Numbered from the stretch's first letter, positions 8,393 through 17,783 are shown. The stretch is 64,000 nucleotides of DNA from Candidatus Gastranaerophilales bacterium (GCA_944325065.1 CALUYS010000003.1:1-64000); one strand, 5' to 3'. Program-made: numbers and translations. The notes: a model not told the origin generated them from the letters alone.

Positions 8393-8941
8393 TTAAGCAA
8401 AGTATCTATCAAGCATACCCTTAAAAGCAGCACCGTGTCGAGCTTCATCTTTGCACATTTCATGAACTGTATCATGAATAGCATCATAACCAAGTTCTTT
8501 AGCACGTTTAGCAATGTTTAATTTAGCTTCACAAGCACCAGCTTCAGCTTGATATCTCATTTCAAGATTTTTCTTAGTAGAATCAGTGACAACTTCACCT
8601 AATAATTCAGCAAATTTTGAAGCATGTTCAGCTTCTTCAAAAGCAATACGTTTATAAGCTTCAGCCACTTCAGGATATCCTTCACGATCAGCTTGACGTG
8701 ACATTGCAAGGTACATGCCAACTTCTGTACATTCACCAATAAAATGATCTTTTAATCCTTGTTGAACTTCAGCATCAATACCACTTCCTACACCGATTTT
8801 ATGTTCATCTGCCCATAAAACATTTGAAGAATTTTCTTCTACTTTTTTAAACTTATCAGCACCCACGCCACACATCGGACATTTTTCAGGTGCCTTATCA
8901 CCCTCATAAGTATAACCACATACAGTACATACAAATTTCAT
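8393..8941 (-). CDS. Reverse rubrerythrin
   Basis: 182 residues. A rubredoxin-like domain comes first, with Cys5, Cys8, Cys21 and Cys24 (VCTVCGY and KCPMCG). The ferritin-like four-helix diiron domain follows, with EEAEH at 102-106 and DEARH at 165-169. This domain order defines reverse rubrerythrins, which act as NADH-dependent peroxidases or oxygen scavengers in anaerobes. Start chosen at 8941, where GGAGGG sits 8 nt upstream; a longer ORF reaches 9007 but lacks a site. A PerR-like palindrome overlaps the probable -35 region, suggesting peroxide-responsive control. Confidence 0.92.
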   Translation of the reverse strand: MKFVCTVCGYTYEGDKAPEKCPMCGVGADKFKKVEENSSNVLWADEHKIGVGSGIDAEVQQGLKDHFIGECTEVGMYLAMSRQADREGYPEVAEAYKRIAFEEAEHASKFAELLGEVVTDSTKKNLEMRYQAEAGACEAKLNIAKRAKELGYDAIHDTVHEMCKDEARHGAAFKGMLDRYFA

Positions 8942-9005
8942 AATTACAATTCCCTCCATTAATTTTTCTACATTTAATATAGTATCATACACACAAAATA
9001 AAAAC

Positions 9006-9018
9006 AATAATCATTATT
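9006..9018. promoter_or_regulatory. PerR/Fur-like palindrome before rubrerythrin
   Basis: AATAAT-C-ATTATT is a perfect 6-1-6 palindrome and matches much of the PerR consensus TTATAATnATTATAA. It is about 65 bp before the rubrerythrin ATG. On the minus strand TTGTTT (spacer 17) TACTAT could be -35/-10, so the palindrome abuts the -35 as an operator would. The AT-rich background makes chance a real alternative. Confidence 0.4.
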
Positions 9019-9037
9019 AATTTGTTTAACATTTCTT

Positions 9038-9386
9038 AAAAAAGCAGTGAGTAAGCCGGGTTCTGTTTTAGCTATCATCTGTCTTATATATTAAATTACT
9101 TTAATATTTTAGCGGATTATTGAAAATTAAGCGGGCCGCTTTATATTTTTCAAACCTTGCACTTGACTGGGGTTTACCTCAAAGATATCTCTTGATATTT
9201 TGAAATGAGCTCTTACCTCATCTTTGCACCATTTGCCTCGTTATATGTATTATAACGGTAGGCTGTCTTTGTTTCTGTGGCACTTTCCTCACAATTACTT
9301 GCACCTGATGTTATCAGGCAGTCTGCCCTTAAGTGCCCGGACTTTCCTCTAAAAAAGAAAACTTTTTTAGCGATAGCTCTACTGCT
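9038..9386 (-). ncRNA. rnpB: RNase P RNA (bacterial class A)
   Basis: The conserved CR-I GAGGAAAGTCCGGGC is on the minus strand (9349-9335) and the 3' ACAGAACCCGGCTTAC lies near 9055-9067. P1 pairs AGCAGT (9386-9381) with ACTGCT (9048-9043). P2 pairs AGCTATC (9378-9372) with GATAGCT (9076-9070). P3 is a short perfect CTAAAAAAG/CTTTTTTAG hairpin (9349-9370 on plus). A U run follows the 3' end. It is the catalytic RNA that removes 5' leaders from pre-tRNA. It begins 24 bp after the thioesterase stop codon, at the end of a long minus-strand operon, and may share read-through transcription. Confidence 0.97.
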
Positions 9387-9409
9387 TTAATGTTTATTAT
9401 TACATATTT

Positions 9410-9826
9410 TTATATTTTTTGCAAAATTTTTTCTTTTAAAAATGCCTCTTTTATATTGTCTGGTATTTTTTTCAAAAGTTTACCATCTTTTATAACAACA
9501 ACTTTTGTTATAGCATTTAATATTAATTTCTTTTCTTGATTCAAAATTGTATGAGAAAATTCAATACCGATTTTAGAAAAACTATTTAAAGTAGTATTAA
9601 TTGTTAAAATATCATTCAATTTTGCACTATATTTGTAACGTATATTCAAATCAACCACGGGAAACAAAATATTATCTTTTTCTAACCTAGCTAAATCAAT
9701 CCCCAATGCTTCAATAAAATCGACTCTAGCTTTTTCAAGCCATTTTATATATGCTCCGTGCCATACAACATTATAACAATCAGTATCACTATGATATACC
9801 CTTACATTAAAACTATTTAACATCAT
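9410..9826 (-). CDS. YbgC/4-hydroxybenzoyl-CoA-type acyl-CoA thioesterase
   Basis: 138 residues, the usual hot-dog thioesterase length. The signature near the N terminus reads VYHSDTDCYNVVWHGAYIKW, matching the YbgC/4HBT pattern 'Y..DTD..G.V.H..Y' with the catalytic Asp in DTD; the usual Gly is Asn here. Members hydrolyse short acyl- or aryl-CoA in the cytosol; YbgC itself is linked to the Tol-Pal cluster, which is absent here. The gene starts 2 bp after the TPR gene's stop, so it is the last protein gene of the operon before rnpB. The exact substrate cannot be assigned. Confidence 0.85.
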   Translation of the reverse strand: MMLNSFNVRVYHSDTDCYNVVWHGAYIKWLEKARVDFIEALGIDLARLEKDNILFPVVDLNIRYKYSAKLNDILTINTTLNSFSKIGIEFSHTILNQEKKLILNAITKVVVIKDGKLLKKIPDNIKEAFLKEKILQKI

Positions 9827-9828
9827 AA

Positions 9829-11442
9829 TTAATTAAACAACTCATTTAATCTGTCACTTATTTCCATAGGGTCCATTTCATTTGTAATACTATTTATATC
9901 ATATGCGACTTGATATAATTTTGCAGCTTCAACATAATCTCCACTCAATGCTATAGAACGAGCAAGATTATAATGAGCAAGTGCATAATTTGGATTATAA
10001 GTAATAGCTTTTGTAAATAATTCAATAGCATGCTGAACACGCCCTAAATCGTCTAAATATATTACTCCCAAGTTATTATAAGCAATATCATAAGTATAAT
10101 CATATTTTATAGCAAGTTCATATTCTTTAATAGCTTCTTCGGTATTTCCAATTCCCCAGTACAAGAAAGCAATATTACAATGGATTTTAGGATTATGAGG
10201 TTGAAGATTTAAAGCTTGACGATATACAAGAAGTGCATTTTCATATTCATTTTTTTCATAAAATATACTGCCCAAATTTACATATATATCAATGTCTTTA
10301 GGTGTTAAAAGATAAGCACTTTGATATGCTAAAACAGCAGCATCTTTATTTGCTCCTGATTCTTGCAACACATATCCAAGAGTTTGAGCAATAACACTTG
10401 TCCATAAGGGGTTGGGATTTAAAGTAATTGCATTTTCATAACGTGAAATAGCACCTGTTATATCTCCTTTTAAATATAATATATTTCCTAAATTACTTTG
10501 ATATTCTGCTATATGAGGCTGTATTTCAATTAACTTTAAATAGCTTAAAATTGCATTATCATAATCACCAAGTTCTTCATATAAATGACATAGTTCCTGA
10601 TATGCACCAATATTTAAACTATCAAGCCATATTGCCATTTTATATTCGCATATTGCATCATCTAGTCTTCCTAAAATACGATATACATAGCCAAGTAAAC
10701 AATATAAAGTTGCGAATTTAGGTGATTTATCAATAGCCCGACGATATAATTTTATTGCTTCATTTGCTTTTTTGCTTTGAACTAAATACAATGCCTGAAT
10801 TATTAAAGGCAAATATTTCATAAATGAAAAAGCTCTAAAACTATTTTTTATTGCATCTTTATCAAAAGGTAAAGTTAAAAACGCTAAAATAAATTCTTTT
10901 AAAATAGAAATTTTTTTCTTAAACTCCTTATGAGGCATAATTTTGAGAATGTTATATATTAAATAATGTGCACTTGAAGACTTTAATTTACCATATCTTA
11001 CGGCTAATTTTGCCCAATCAAGTGCTTCATGGAAATTACTTTTCTTTAAGTATATTTTTGATATCATTAAATACACTTTTGCATATCTTGGTTTTTGTTC
11101 TAAAACTTTATTAAAATAATGTAATGATTTTTCAAAATCATCTTTAAAATAAAAAGCTATCGCTAATTTAAATAAAATATCACAATTATTTATATTTGAC
11201 TCCAAAGCAAGTTGGTATTCATTTATTGCTTCATCAATATACATTTTAGCCTGAGACAAATCCAAATGTTTTTCCAAATACAAATCACCTAAGTTAACAT
11301 GTATCTCAGCATTATTAGGATTTAAGCTAAGTTCTTGTCTACATAGGTCAATAGCTTCTTGAATACATCCTTGCTTTTTCATTTTATTTATGGATTTTTT
11401 TATTCTTTTTTGATTTTTTTCCATAGTATAAATATTTTTCAT
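9829..11442 (-). CDS. Tetratricopeptide-repeat protein (537 aa)
   Basis: The whole chain is built from 34-residue TPR units with the A-x3-(Y/L)-x-KA-(I/L)-x2-P pattern (for example LALAFYF.. DDFEKSLHYFNKVLEQKPRY, and later NEYENALLVYRQALNLQPHN). About a dozen repeats are evident, interrupted around residues 170-220 by a less regular hydrophobic stretch. No signal peptide or catalytic domain is seen. TPRs form protein-binding solenoids, so a scaffold role is likely. Its ATG overlaps the stop of the PilZ gene (TAATG), suggesting coupled translation and perhaps a shared pathway in surface structure or motility. Confidence 0.9.
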   Translation of the reverse strand: MKNIYTMEKNQKRIKKSINKMKKQGCIQEAIDLCRQELSLNPNNAEIHVNLGDLYLEKHLDLSQAKMYIDEAINEYQLALESNINNCDILFKLAIAFYFKDDFEKSLHYFNKVLEQKPRYAKVYLMISKIYLKKSNFHEALDWAKLAVRYGKLKSSSAHYLIYNILKIMPHKEFKKKISILKEFILAFLTLPFDKDAIKNSFRAFSFMKYLPLIIQALYLVQSKKANEAIKLYRRAIDKSPKFATLYCLLGYVYRILGRLDDAICEYKMAIWLDSLNIGAYQELCHLYEELGDYDNAILSYLKLIEIQPHIAEYQSNLGNILYLKGDITGAISRYENAITLNPNPLWTSVIAQTLGYVLQESGANKDAAVLAYQSAYLLTPKDIDIYVNLGSIFYEKNEYENALLVYRQALNLQPHNPKIHCNIAFLYWGIGNTEEAIKEYELAIKYDYTYDIAYNNLGVIYLDDLGRVQHAIELFTKAITYNPNYALAHYNLARSIALSGDYVEAAKLYQVAYDINSITNEMDPMEISDRLNELFN

Positions 11443-12059
11443 TATTTATCCCACATTTCACAAACTTCAAGTTCAAGACACTTTTTTATGATTTTATTTC
11501 GGTCAGAATCTTTTATATTTTCATAAAAGAATAAATATTCTTGTTCCTTAAAATGAGCTTTCTTTTCTATTCTACCTTCAATAATAACAGATGGCAAGAA
11601 ATTATCCAATGTTAAACTGATTTTATATTCATCATCTTGATTTAAAGGTTTATTTGTAATAAATTTTAAAGCTTCGCCACCTAAATCTTTTGTTGTTATA
11701 TTAAATGACTCATTTGTTTTAGGGTCAATTAAAATAGCTTGACTTATCCAATTTGCACGAATATATTTTCTTCTTTGTATATTTTTATAATCATTTGGAA
11801 AATCAATAATCAATTTTTCCCTTAAAGGATTAAGGACTATTGAATCAAAAGCACGTATACCATTTGAGGTATATATATAAACCAAAATAGTTGTACCTTC
11901 ATTTAAATATTTACAAGCTTCTTCATAATTTTCCTTTGGAGTCGATAACTCTAACCTATCATATTCAATATTAGATATCTTGGATATAATAGATAAAACA
12001 TTACCATTATCATTTAAATATTCTATTTTCACATCATTCCCAATTTTTAATGCTTTCAT
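11442..12059 (-). CDS. PilZ-domain protein (cyclic-di-GMP effector candidate)
   Basis: 205 residues. The N-terminal half is a YcgR-N-like beta domain. The C-terminal half carries the PilZ entry motif RRKYIR (about residues 96-101), followed by a degenerate second motif DLGGEA, where the family has (D/N)xSxxG. PilZ domains bind cyclic di-GMP and control motility or surface polymers. The Arg motif is intact but Ser and the last Gly are replaced, so binding may be weak. It sits between an M16 peptidase and a TPR protein in a tight operon. A CHASE2-GGDEF cyclase lies at 25658-27505. Confidence 0.75.
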   Translation of the reverse strand: MKALKIGNDVKIEYLNDNGNVLSIISKISNIEYDRLELSTPKENYEEACKYLNEGTTILVYIYTSNGIRAFDSIVLNPLREKLIIDFPNDYKNIQRRKYIRANWISQAILIDPKTNESFNITTKDLGGEALKFITNKPLNQDDEYKISLTLDNFLPSVIIEGRIEKKAHFKEQEYLFFYENIKDSDRNKIIKKCLELEVCEMWDK

Positions 12060-12079
12060 TTCTTAGCCCCCTTTAAATT

Positions 12080-13333
12080 TTATTTACAATTTTCATCATC
12101 AACTTGAGACAAATATTTATTTTGTGCTAAAACAGTTAATACAAATTTGTCATTAAAATATTTATCGGCAACTTTTTTAATATCTTGAATTTTTACATCT
12201 TTTATTTTTTTAATAAATTTTTCTTCATAGTTATAACCAAGTCCATTTATTTCAAAACCGCTATAAATTGAACTTTCAAGTATATTTGTTTCATAATAAA
12301 AATTTCTTTTACCAAGTATATTATTTTTTGCATTTTCTAGCTCTTCTAATGTTATATCCGTTTTTTTAACTCTATCAATTTCAAGCAAAAAACCTTTTAT
12401 TGAAGTTTTTATATTATTTGGATGTGTTGCGATATAAACATTTATATTTGCTGATTTATTATAAACTTCATAAGTACTTCTCACAACATAAGCCAATCCT
12501 TTTTTATCACGCAATTCTAAAAACAAACGAGAAGACAATCCACATGCTCCAAGAAGTGTGTTCATTACAAGAATTGGAGCATAATCTTCACTTTGATAAC
12601 TTTCACATAAATATCCCAAAATTATTTGTGCTTGTGCAATATCATCTTTCTCTATCTTTATTATTTTTTTTTCACTTAAAGTTACTTCATCAATTTTTGA
12701 CTCAACATCTTGATAGCTAAGATAATTAAATTTGTCATTAATTGTTTTTAATATATCATCACTATTAAAATCTCCAACAACTGACATAACTTTTTGAGAA
12801 TTATTTATTATTTTATTATAAGCATCTAAAATATCAGATTTTTCTATTTTATCAAGGTCTTCCAAAGTTTTTGTCATCGTATTTCCATAATGATGATTAT
12901 TATACAAATTACGATAAAAAGCGTCATAAGCTAGACTCTTAGGCGAATCTAAACGTGCTTCGATTTCTCCTTTTAGTTTTATTTTTTCTTTTTCTAATTC
13001 ATTAAATGTAGAATTTTCTATTATTTCACTTAATATATTCAACGCCAAATCAAAATCGTCATTTAAACAAAATATTTTAAACTGTATACTATCGGATTTT
13101 AAATTAGAATAACACTCAATTGCATTTTCTTCAAGAATATTTGCCAACTCACTTGAAGTATATTTTTTAGTCCCTTGAAAAAAAAGCCTGTTTAAAAGTG
13201 AATATAAACCACTATATTTCTCCTTTTCATTAATTTTCAAATATAATGTAAAAGCTATTCTAGGGGTCTTTTTGTTAATCTTTGTTATTATATTTATACC
13301 ATTATCTAATTTTGTCTTAACTAATGAATTCAT
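12080..13333 (-). CDS. M16-family peptidase-like subunit, inactive (no zinc motif)
   Basis: 417 residues with the insulinase/processing-peptidase fold. The slot where active members have HxxEH reads SLLNRLFFQGTKKY, so zinc ligands and catalytic Glu are missing. The C-terminal M16 domain keeps the usual GLSSRLFLELRDKKGLAY loop. Inactive M16 subunits commonly pair with an active partner encoded next door, and the active copy here ends 3 bp upstream, so a heterodimer is the natural reading. Its substrate is unknown; cytoplasmic or surface peptide degradation is typical. Confidence 0.85.
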   Translation of the reverse strand: MNSLVKTKLDNGINIITKINKKTPRIAFTLYLKINEKEKYSGLYSLLNRLFFQGTKKYTSSELANILEENAIECYSNLKSDSIQFKIFCLNDDFDLALNILSEIIENSTFNELEKEKIKLKGEIEARLDSPKSLAYDAFYRNLYNNHHYGNTMTKTLEDLDKIEKSDILDAYNKIINNSQKVMSVVGDFNSDDILKTINDKFNYLSYQDVESKIDEVTLSEKKIIKIEKDDIAQAQIILGYLCESYQSEDYAPILVMNTLLGACGLSSRLFLELRDKKGLAYVVRSTYEVYNKSANINVYIATHPNNIKTSIKGFLLEIDRVKKTDITLEELENAKNNILGKRNFYYETNILESSIYSGFEINGLGYNYEEKFIKKIKDVKIQDIKKVADKYFNDKFVLTVLAQNKYLSQVDDENCK

Positions 13334-13336
13334 TAT

Positions 13337-14686
13337 TTAATTATCCTTTTCATTTTTATTAGGTAGTAAGATTGAAACAGTTACAAAATCTAAATTTATA
13401 TATTTTTTTGAAATTTGAAGTAAATCATCAATTGATATTTTTTCAACAATTTTCAAATAATCCTCAATTGGTTTTATATCGTTTAATTTAGTCATATAAT
13501 CACCAATAGTTTCAGATATTGAAGATACTGTTTCTGAATCACACGCAAACGAAGAAAGAATTTTTTTCTTTGCTTTATTAAACTCTCTATCAGTTATTGA
13601 TTCATTTATTTTATTTATCTGTTCATTTATAAGATTTAAAGCAATATCTTTTTTCTCAGGTTTAAAATTAGCCTGTATAAAAAAATTACTTCCATCTTTA
13701 AACTGATAATGACAAGATGAAACCATATTAAAAACAGAATTGGAAGCTTTCTCGATCAAATTTTGATGAAGACGTGAGCTTATGCCCTCACCTAAAATAA
13801 TACTTATCATATCAAGTGCAATGATTTCTTTTGCTTCAGAAGCTTTAGGTCCCAAAAATCCATACATCATAAAACCAGTATTCACATTGGCATTTTGTTC
13901 AAAAACTTGCTTTTTTTTCCTTTGGTCAATTTCATATTTAGGGTCTTCAAGGGTATTTTCACGCCCTTTAAAATCAAATTCATTCAAAAGCAATTTTAAA
14001 ATTATATCTTCATCAAAATCACCAACAGCAATTGTTGTAATGTTTTTCGGTGTATAAAATTTTAAATAATATTCCATAATTTTTTCTTGGGGTATAGATG
14101 ATATAATCTGACGCTTTCCAATAACGTCACGTTTATATGGATGATTTGTATACATATTTTGATTACATTGATTGTAAACTTTTGTCCAAGGATTGTCCTC
14201 ACACATTCCTATTTCTTCAATTACAACAGAACGTTCTCTTTTAACTTCAGGTATTTCTTTGTCAAAATCAAAAGGAAGTCCAAGCTCTTCTTCTGGAAAT
14301 ATAGGATTTAACATCATATCAGCATGAAGTTTTATAGCAAGTTTAAAGTCTTCTCCATTTTTACCACATGGTAAAGTTACATAATAAAATGTATAATCTT
14401 TCCAAGTTGCAGCATTAACAATAGCACCTTTAGCCTCAAGTGTTTTATCAAAATATCCAGCTTTATAAGTTTTAGTTCCCTTAAACATAACATGCTCAAG
14501 AAAATGAGAAATTCCATTAATCGCATCATTTTCATTAATAGATCCAGTTTTTACCCAACTTGAAATATTACACAAGCCACCACTTTTATACCCCAAAACA
14601 ATTTTATGACCATTTTCTCGCTCTATGACTTTTAAAGGTTTTTCTAAATAAGGATAATTCACTTCCTCTATATTTAATTTTTCCAA
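13337..14686 (-). CDS. M16-family zinc metallopeptidase, active subunit
   Basis: 449 residues. HFLEH at 61-65 is the inverted zinc motif HxxEH, and the distal glutamate is most likely in RSVVIEEIG (about residue 157). The distance is longer than the usual 76 because of an acidic insertion (about residues 134-148, LGLPFDFDKEIPEVK). The C-terminal half repeats the fold and carries the GISSRLHQNLI loop. The family cuts peptides or processed leader fragments. There is no signal peptide, so it probably works in the cytoplasm. It is paired with the inactive paralogue 3 bp downstream. Confidence 0.92.
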   Translation of the reverse strand: MEKLNIEEVNYPYLEKPLKVIERENGHKIVLGYKSGGLCNISSWVKTGSINENDAINGISHFLEHVMFKGTKTYKAGYFDKTLEAKGAIVNAATWKDYTFYYVTLPCGKNGEDFKLAIKLHADMMLNPIFPEEELGLPFDFDKEIPEVKRERSVVIEEIGMCEDNPWTKVYNQCNQNMYTNHPYKRDVIGKRQIISSIPQEKIMEYYLKFYTPKNITTIAVGDFDEDIILKLLLNEFDFKGRENTLEDPKYEIDQRKKKQVFEQNANVNTGFMMYGFLGPKASEAKEIIALDMISIILGEGISSRLHQNLIEKASNSVFNMVSSCHYQFKDGSNFFIQANFKPEKKDIALNLINEQINKINESITDREFNKAKKKILSSFACDSETVSSISETIGDYMTKLNDIKPIEDYLKIVEKISIDDLLQISKKYINLDFVTVSILLPNKNEKDN

Positions 14687-14736
14687 TCTCTATTCCTCAA
14701 ATAATATATAACTTATTACATTTTATCAATTTTTTT

Positions 14737-15348
14737 TTATTTTGCATAATATTTTAACAAAAAATCATACAATAGTTTTAACGCAGCTTGTGAAAACTCA
14801 ACTTTAGAATACTTACGTATTAAATTATTTTTAAATTCACTTTTACTTTTATACGGATTTCGAGAAAACATATTGTATTTTTTTACAACATATTTTTCAT
14901 TGCTAGCAACACAAATATAAACAAGTCCCAATTTTTTTGTTTTTGAATCACCAGTTGGTCCCAAAAAACCTGTTATACTAATTGCTATATCAATTTGTGG
15001 ATCATTTTTCAATATCCCTTGAGCCATTTCAAAGGCACATTTTTCACTAACAGCACCAAAGTTTTCCAAGGTTTCGGATAAGACACCTAGAAAGTTTTCC
15101 TTTGCTTCATTTGCATAAGTAACAAAATTTATCTTAACATAATTTGAACTTCCAGAAATATCTGTCAAACGGCTTGAAATAAGCCCACCAGTACAAGATT
15201 CTGCTGTTGAAACTTTAAGTTTTTTTTCTTTTAAAATCTTACCAATTTTAAATTCAATATTGCTAAAATAATAACTCCAAGTATTTTTAAATATTTTAAA
15301 AATAATCTTTAACACATTAAAAAATTCTTTCTTAATTTGTAGGCACAT
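14737..15348 (-). CDS. CinA C-terminal-type protein (PncC-like nicotinamide-nucleotide amidase)
   Basis: The core matches the CinA C-terminal domain: STAESCTGGLISSRLTDISG, then FVTYAN, GAVSEKCA.MAQG and ISITGFLGP. Standalone domains of this kind (PncC) deamidate nicotinamide mononucleotide to recycle NAD. It has a basic, hydrophobic N-terminal extension of about 30 residues not usual for PncC. The start is uncertain: an ATG at 15348 overlaps the upstream gene by 17 bp and has no Shine-Dalgarno, so a later start is possible. The N-terminal CinA nucleotide-binding domain is absent. Confidence 0.85.
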   Translation of the reverse strand: MCLQIKKEFFNVLKIIFKIFKNTWSYYFSNIEFKIGKILKEKKLKVSTAESCTGGLISSRLTDISGSSNYVKINFVTYANEAKENFLGVLSETLENFGAVSEKCAFEMAQGILKNDPQIDIAISITGFLGPTGDSKTKKLGLVYICVASNEKYVVKKYNMFSRNPYKSKSEFKNNLIRKYSKVEFSQAALKLLYDFLLKYYAK

Positions 15349-16033
15349 CAATTGGATTTGTTAAAAGTACGTCAATGCTTGAATTTTTAGTCAAATTAAC
15401 ATTTTTCCCTTTTTTAAATAAATCAGCAATGCTATCACCAACTAAGTATCCAAACGCACCTATACCTCCTCCAACCCAAGCAACAGGACAAGTCAAAATC
15501 TTTCCATATCCGTTTAACCATTCACCTGAGTCGAACCCCCATTCGTTAGTTGTTTTTAAAATTTCACCGCTTGATTTACAATTACGTTTTAATTCAGTAA
15601 AATAATTCCCCCCACCATCAATACCACCGTCTATTGTTAAATTATCAAGATTAAATAAACTACCTTTAAATGGTAATTGCCGACCATTCGGTGTTACAAT
15701 ATGGTCAAATTTTAAATATAAAACAGCTGATTTTGAAGGTCTTCTTTTTTGCTTTATATCAGCAATTGTTCCACGAATAAGCGTACCTTTTGGTAATATT
15801 AAAACCTTACCTTCTTTTAAATCATTTTTTAATATAGCTTGAAAGCTATCACCAACTAATATATTATCAGTATTAATTGAATTTATAAGACTTAAATTTA
15901 AACAAGTGCCAACATCAAGTCTTTTAGATTCAACATTTGCATCAAAAGATTTATTTATATTTGCATATGTTACATTTGAAAATATAATTATAAAAACAAA
16001 TAATGCAAGTATTTTTTTTATTTTTAATATCAT
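15332..16033 (-). CDS. Secreted protein of unknown function
   Basis: 233 residues with a clear signal peptide (ILKIKKILALFVFIIIFSNV then TYA|N). The mature part has a beta-rich stretch (VGDSFQAILKNDL, LILPKGTLIRGTIADIK, AVLYLKFDHIVTPNGRQLPF) that recalls the beta-barrel domain of VirB10/TrbI-type proteins. A glycine-rich centre (GGIDGGG, WVGGGIGAFGYLVG) follows. I cannot assign a family. GAGGAGAG before the ATG is a strong Shine-Dalgarno. It lies between the YhaM-like nuclease and CinA genes, and its 3' end overlaps CinA. Confidence 0.75.
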   Translation of the reverse strand: MILKIKKILALFVFIIIFSNVTYANINKSFDANVESKRLDVGTCLNLSLINSINTDNILVGDSFQAILKNDLKEGKVLILPKGTLIRGTIADIKQKRRPSKSAVLYLKFDHIVTPNGRQLPFKGSLFNLDNLTIDGGIDGGGNYFTELKRNCKSSGEILKTTNEWGFDSGEWLNGYGKILTCPVAWVGGGIGAFGYLVGDSIADLFKKGKNVNLTKNSSIDVLLTNPIDVPTN

Positions 16034-16054
16034 TTTTCTCTCCTCAATTATTTT

Positions 16055-16882
16055 TTATAAATCCTTCACAGATATTTTACCAAATTTTGCTGATAAATCA
16101 TCAATATGATGAATAAAATACAACATAGGATCTAAATTTTTTTCGTTTAAATCAATAATAGCACCCCATTCAATCCTTGAATGATGTGCAGCTATCATTT
16201 TTGCAATATTCAAAAATCCCATTGTCATACAATTTGAATAGCCCCATTGAGTATGAGTTCGCCAATTTTCACGAAAATTTTCATCATAATCAATAAGTCC
16301 TGTTTCAACATCTATTTTATATTCAAAAATTTTCCCAAAATCATGAAGTATACACGCACCTATTATATCATCACTATCAATTTTATAAATCATTTTTTCT
16401 TTTATAATATCTGAAAATTCAAGACATTCAACAATATGCTGTATTAAACCACCTATATAATTATGATGATGCATCTTGGCTGCAGGTGATATTTTTAATT
16501 CTTTTTTATATGTATTTAATAAATTCAATATATAATTTTTTAAGACTTGATTTTTTATTTTATAAGAATAGTCCATAATAGTATTATAGTGTTCTTCCAT
16601 AATAGACTCTGATAAGCCCATTTTAGCTTCATAAACTAATTTTAAATTAGTTACATTACAATTATTAAACTTTTCATTATATGTACCACTTAATATTTTC
16701 AAAATATTTCCACATCTAAACAACTTTGAGTCAAGTCTATTTAAAGCTTCTTCCCATAATACACAGTTTAAAATTGATTCATCTTCAAGATTTTTTAATT
16801 GAAGCTTTCCCATTTTTGTACCAGCTTTAGTGTCACCTGTAGCATATATAATAACTTCGTATTCAGCGTTCAAATCCAACAT
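16055..16882 (-). CDS. YhaM-like OB-fold/HD-domain 3'-5' exoribonuclease
   Basis: 275 residues from the chosen start at 16882, where GGGG lies 6 nt upstream (an ATG 18 nt further up is too close to its GAGG). An OB-fold-like beta domain (residues about 1-90) is followed by an HD metal domain: HHHNYIGGLIQHI, then ACILHDFGKIFEY with the HD pair, and MIAAHHSRIEWG. This order matches YhaM of Bacillus, a 3'-5' RNA/DNA exonuclease, though smaller. The conserved HD residues are present, so activity is plausible. It lies upstream of the secreted-protein gene and 64 bp after the phosphoesterase. Confidence 0.8.
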   Translation of the reverse strand: MLDLNAEYEVIIYATGDTKAGTKMGKLQLKNLEDESILNCVLWEEALNRLDSKLFRCGNILKILSGTYNEKFNNCNVTNLKLVYEAKMGLSESIMEEHYNTIMDYSYKIKNQVLKNYILNLLNTYKKELKISPAAKMHHHNYIGGLIQHIVECLEFSDIIKEKMIYKIDSDDIIGACILHDFGKIFEYKIDVETGLIDYDENFRENWRTHTQWGYSNCMTMGFLNIAKMIAAHHSRIEWGAIIDLNEKNLDPMLYFIHHIDDLSAKFGKISVKDL

Positions 16883-16946
16883 AAATAACCCCAAGTACAT
16901 CCTCTAATTTTAATTTTAGTTTAAAAAACGATAATTGTAAACTAAT

Positions 16947-17762
16947 TTACTGTAACTTAATATTTTTTATTTTTATATCAAAATCTTTAGTTTTATTGTT
17001 TTTTGATTTTATTTCTACTATATCAAAATGATGTCCTTCTTTGAAAAATGCCTCAGTTGATAAATGTAGTATATTTTTATTATCATAAATCGACTTTGAA
17101 ACATGATAGTGTCCTGAACTTATCATTAAAATGTTATTGAAATTATCTAATAATTCTATATATGCTTCTTTTTGATATATTTCGAGTTCTTTATCATCAA
17201 ATGGTTCATAAACTGGAAAATGTTGAAAAATTATAAACTTATCTTTTTTATATTTTTTTAAATTTTTCTTTACAAAATTTAAAGTTTCTTTAGTATAAAA
17301 TCCATGTTTATTTGGCATATAAGGCACAGCACCATCAAGTACAAGACATTTAATTCCTTTTTTAGGAATAAACATATAATTCGATGAATATATCTTTTGA
17401 TTTTTATTATCATTTAAAACAATTTCCGTATACTCATCCTTTGTTATTCCTGAAATTTTATGAGCATCACGATTCCCTAAAACAATATAATAAGGCTTAT
17501 TTAAACCACTTACAATATTTAAAAAACTTTTTAATATTTCTTTATTTGATTTATCAATATTGTCACCTAAAAAAACAACAAAATCCAAATCTTCAATTTT
17601 ATTTAGTTCATCAACTGCCCATTTTAAACTTTGTTTTGAATTTAACTCTTGACTTAAGGAAAAATGGACATCAGCAATTTGTGCAAATTTTAAATCTTTT
17701 GCATTTGCAATATATGTTAAACTAAAAAATAAAAATAGTATTATTAAAATTTTTTTAAACAT
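16947..17762 (-). CDS. Exported calcineurin-like metallophosphoesterase
   Basis: 271 residues with a signal peptide (FKKILIILFLFFSLTYIANA). Metallophosphoesterase motifs follow in order: DVH (in AQIADVHFS), GDN (in VVFLGDNID), GNRD (in YIVLGNRDAH, in place of GNHD), HFP and GHYH (in SSGHYHVS). These ligate two metal ions and hydrolyse phosphomono- or diesters. Export suggests a periplasmic phosphatase or nucleotidase. It sits 21 bp after cysK in the long minus-strand operon. Confidence 0.85.
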   Translation of the reverse strand: MFKKILIILFLFFSLTYIANAKDLKFAQIADVHFSLSQELNSKQSLKWAVDELNKIEDLDFVVFLGDNIDKSNKEILKSFLNIVSGLNKPYYIVLGNRDAHKISGITKDEYTEIVLNDNKNQKIYSSNYMFIPKKGIKCLVLDGAVPYMPNKHGFYTKETLNFVKKNLKKYKKDKFIIFQHFPVYEPFDDKELEIYQKEAYIELLDNFNNILMISSGHYHVSKSIYDNKNILHLSTEAFFKEGHHFDIVEIKSKNNKTKDFDIKIKNIKLQ

Positions 17763-17783
17763 TTTTTATCTTTCTTTAAATTT

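Noticed and set aside
15521-15540. GAGTCGAACCCCC string resembling a minus-strand tRNA T-arm
   Set aside because: It codes for GFDSGE within the secreted protein; no cloverleaf or anticodon arm is visible.
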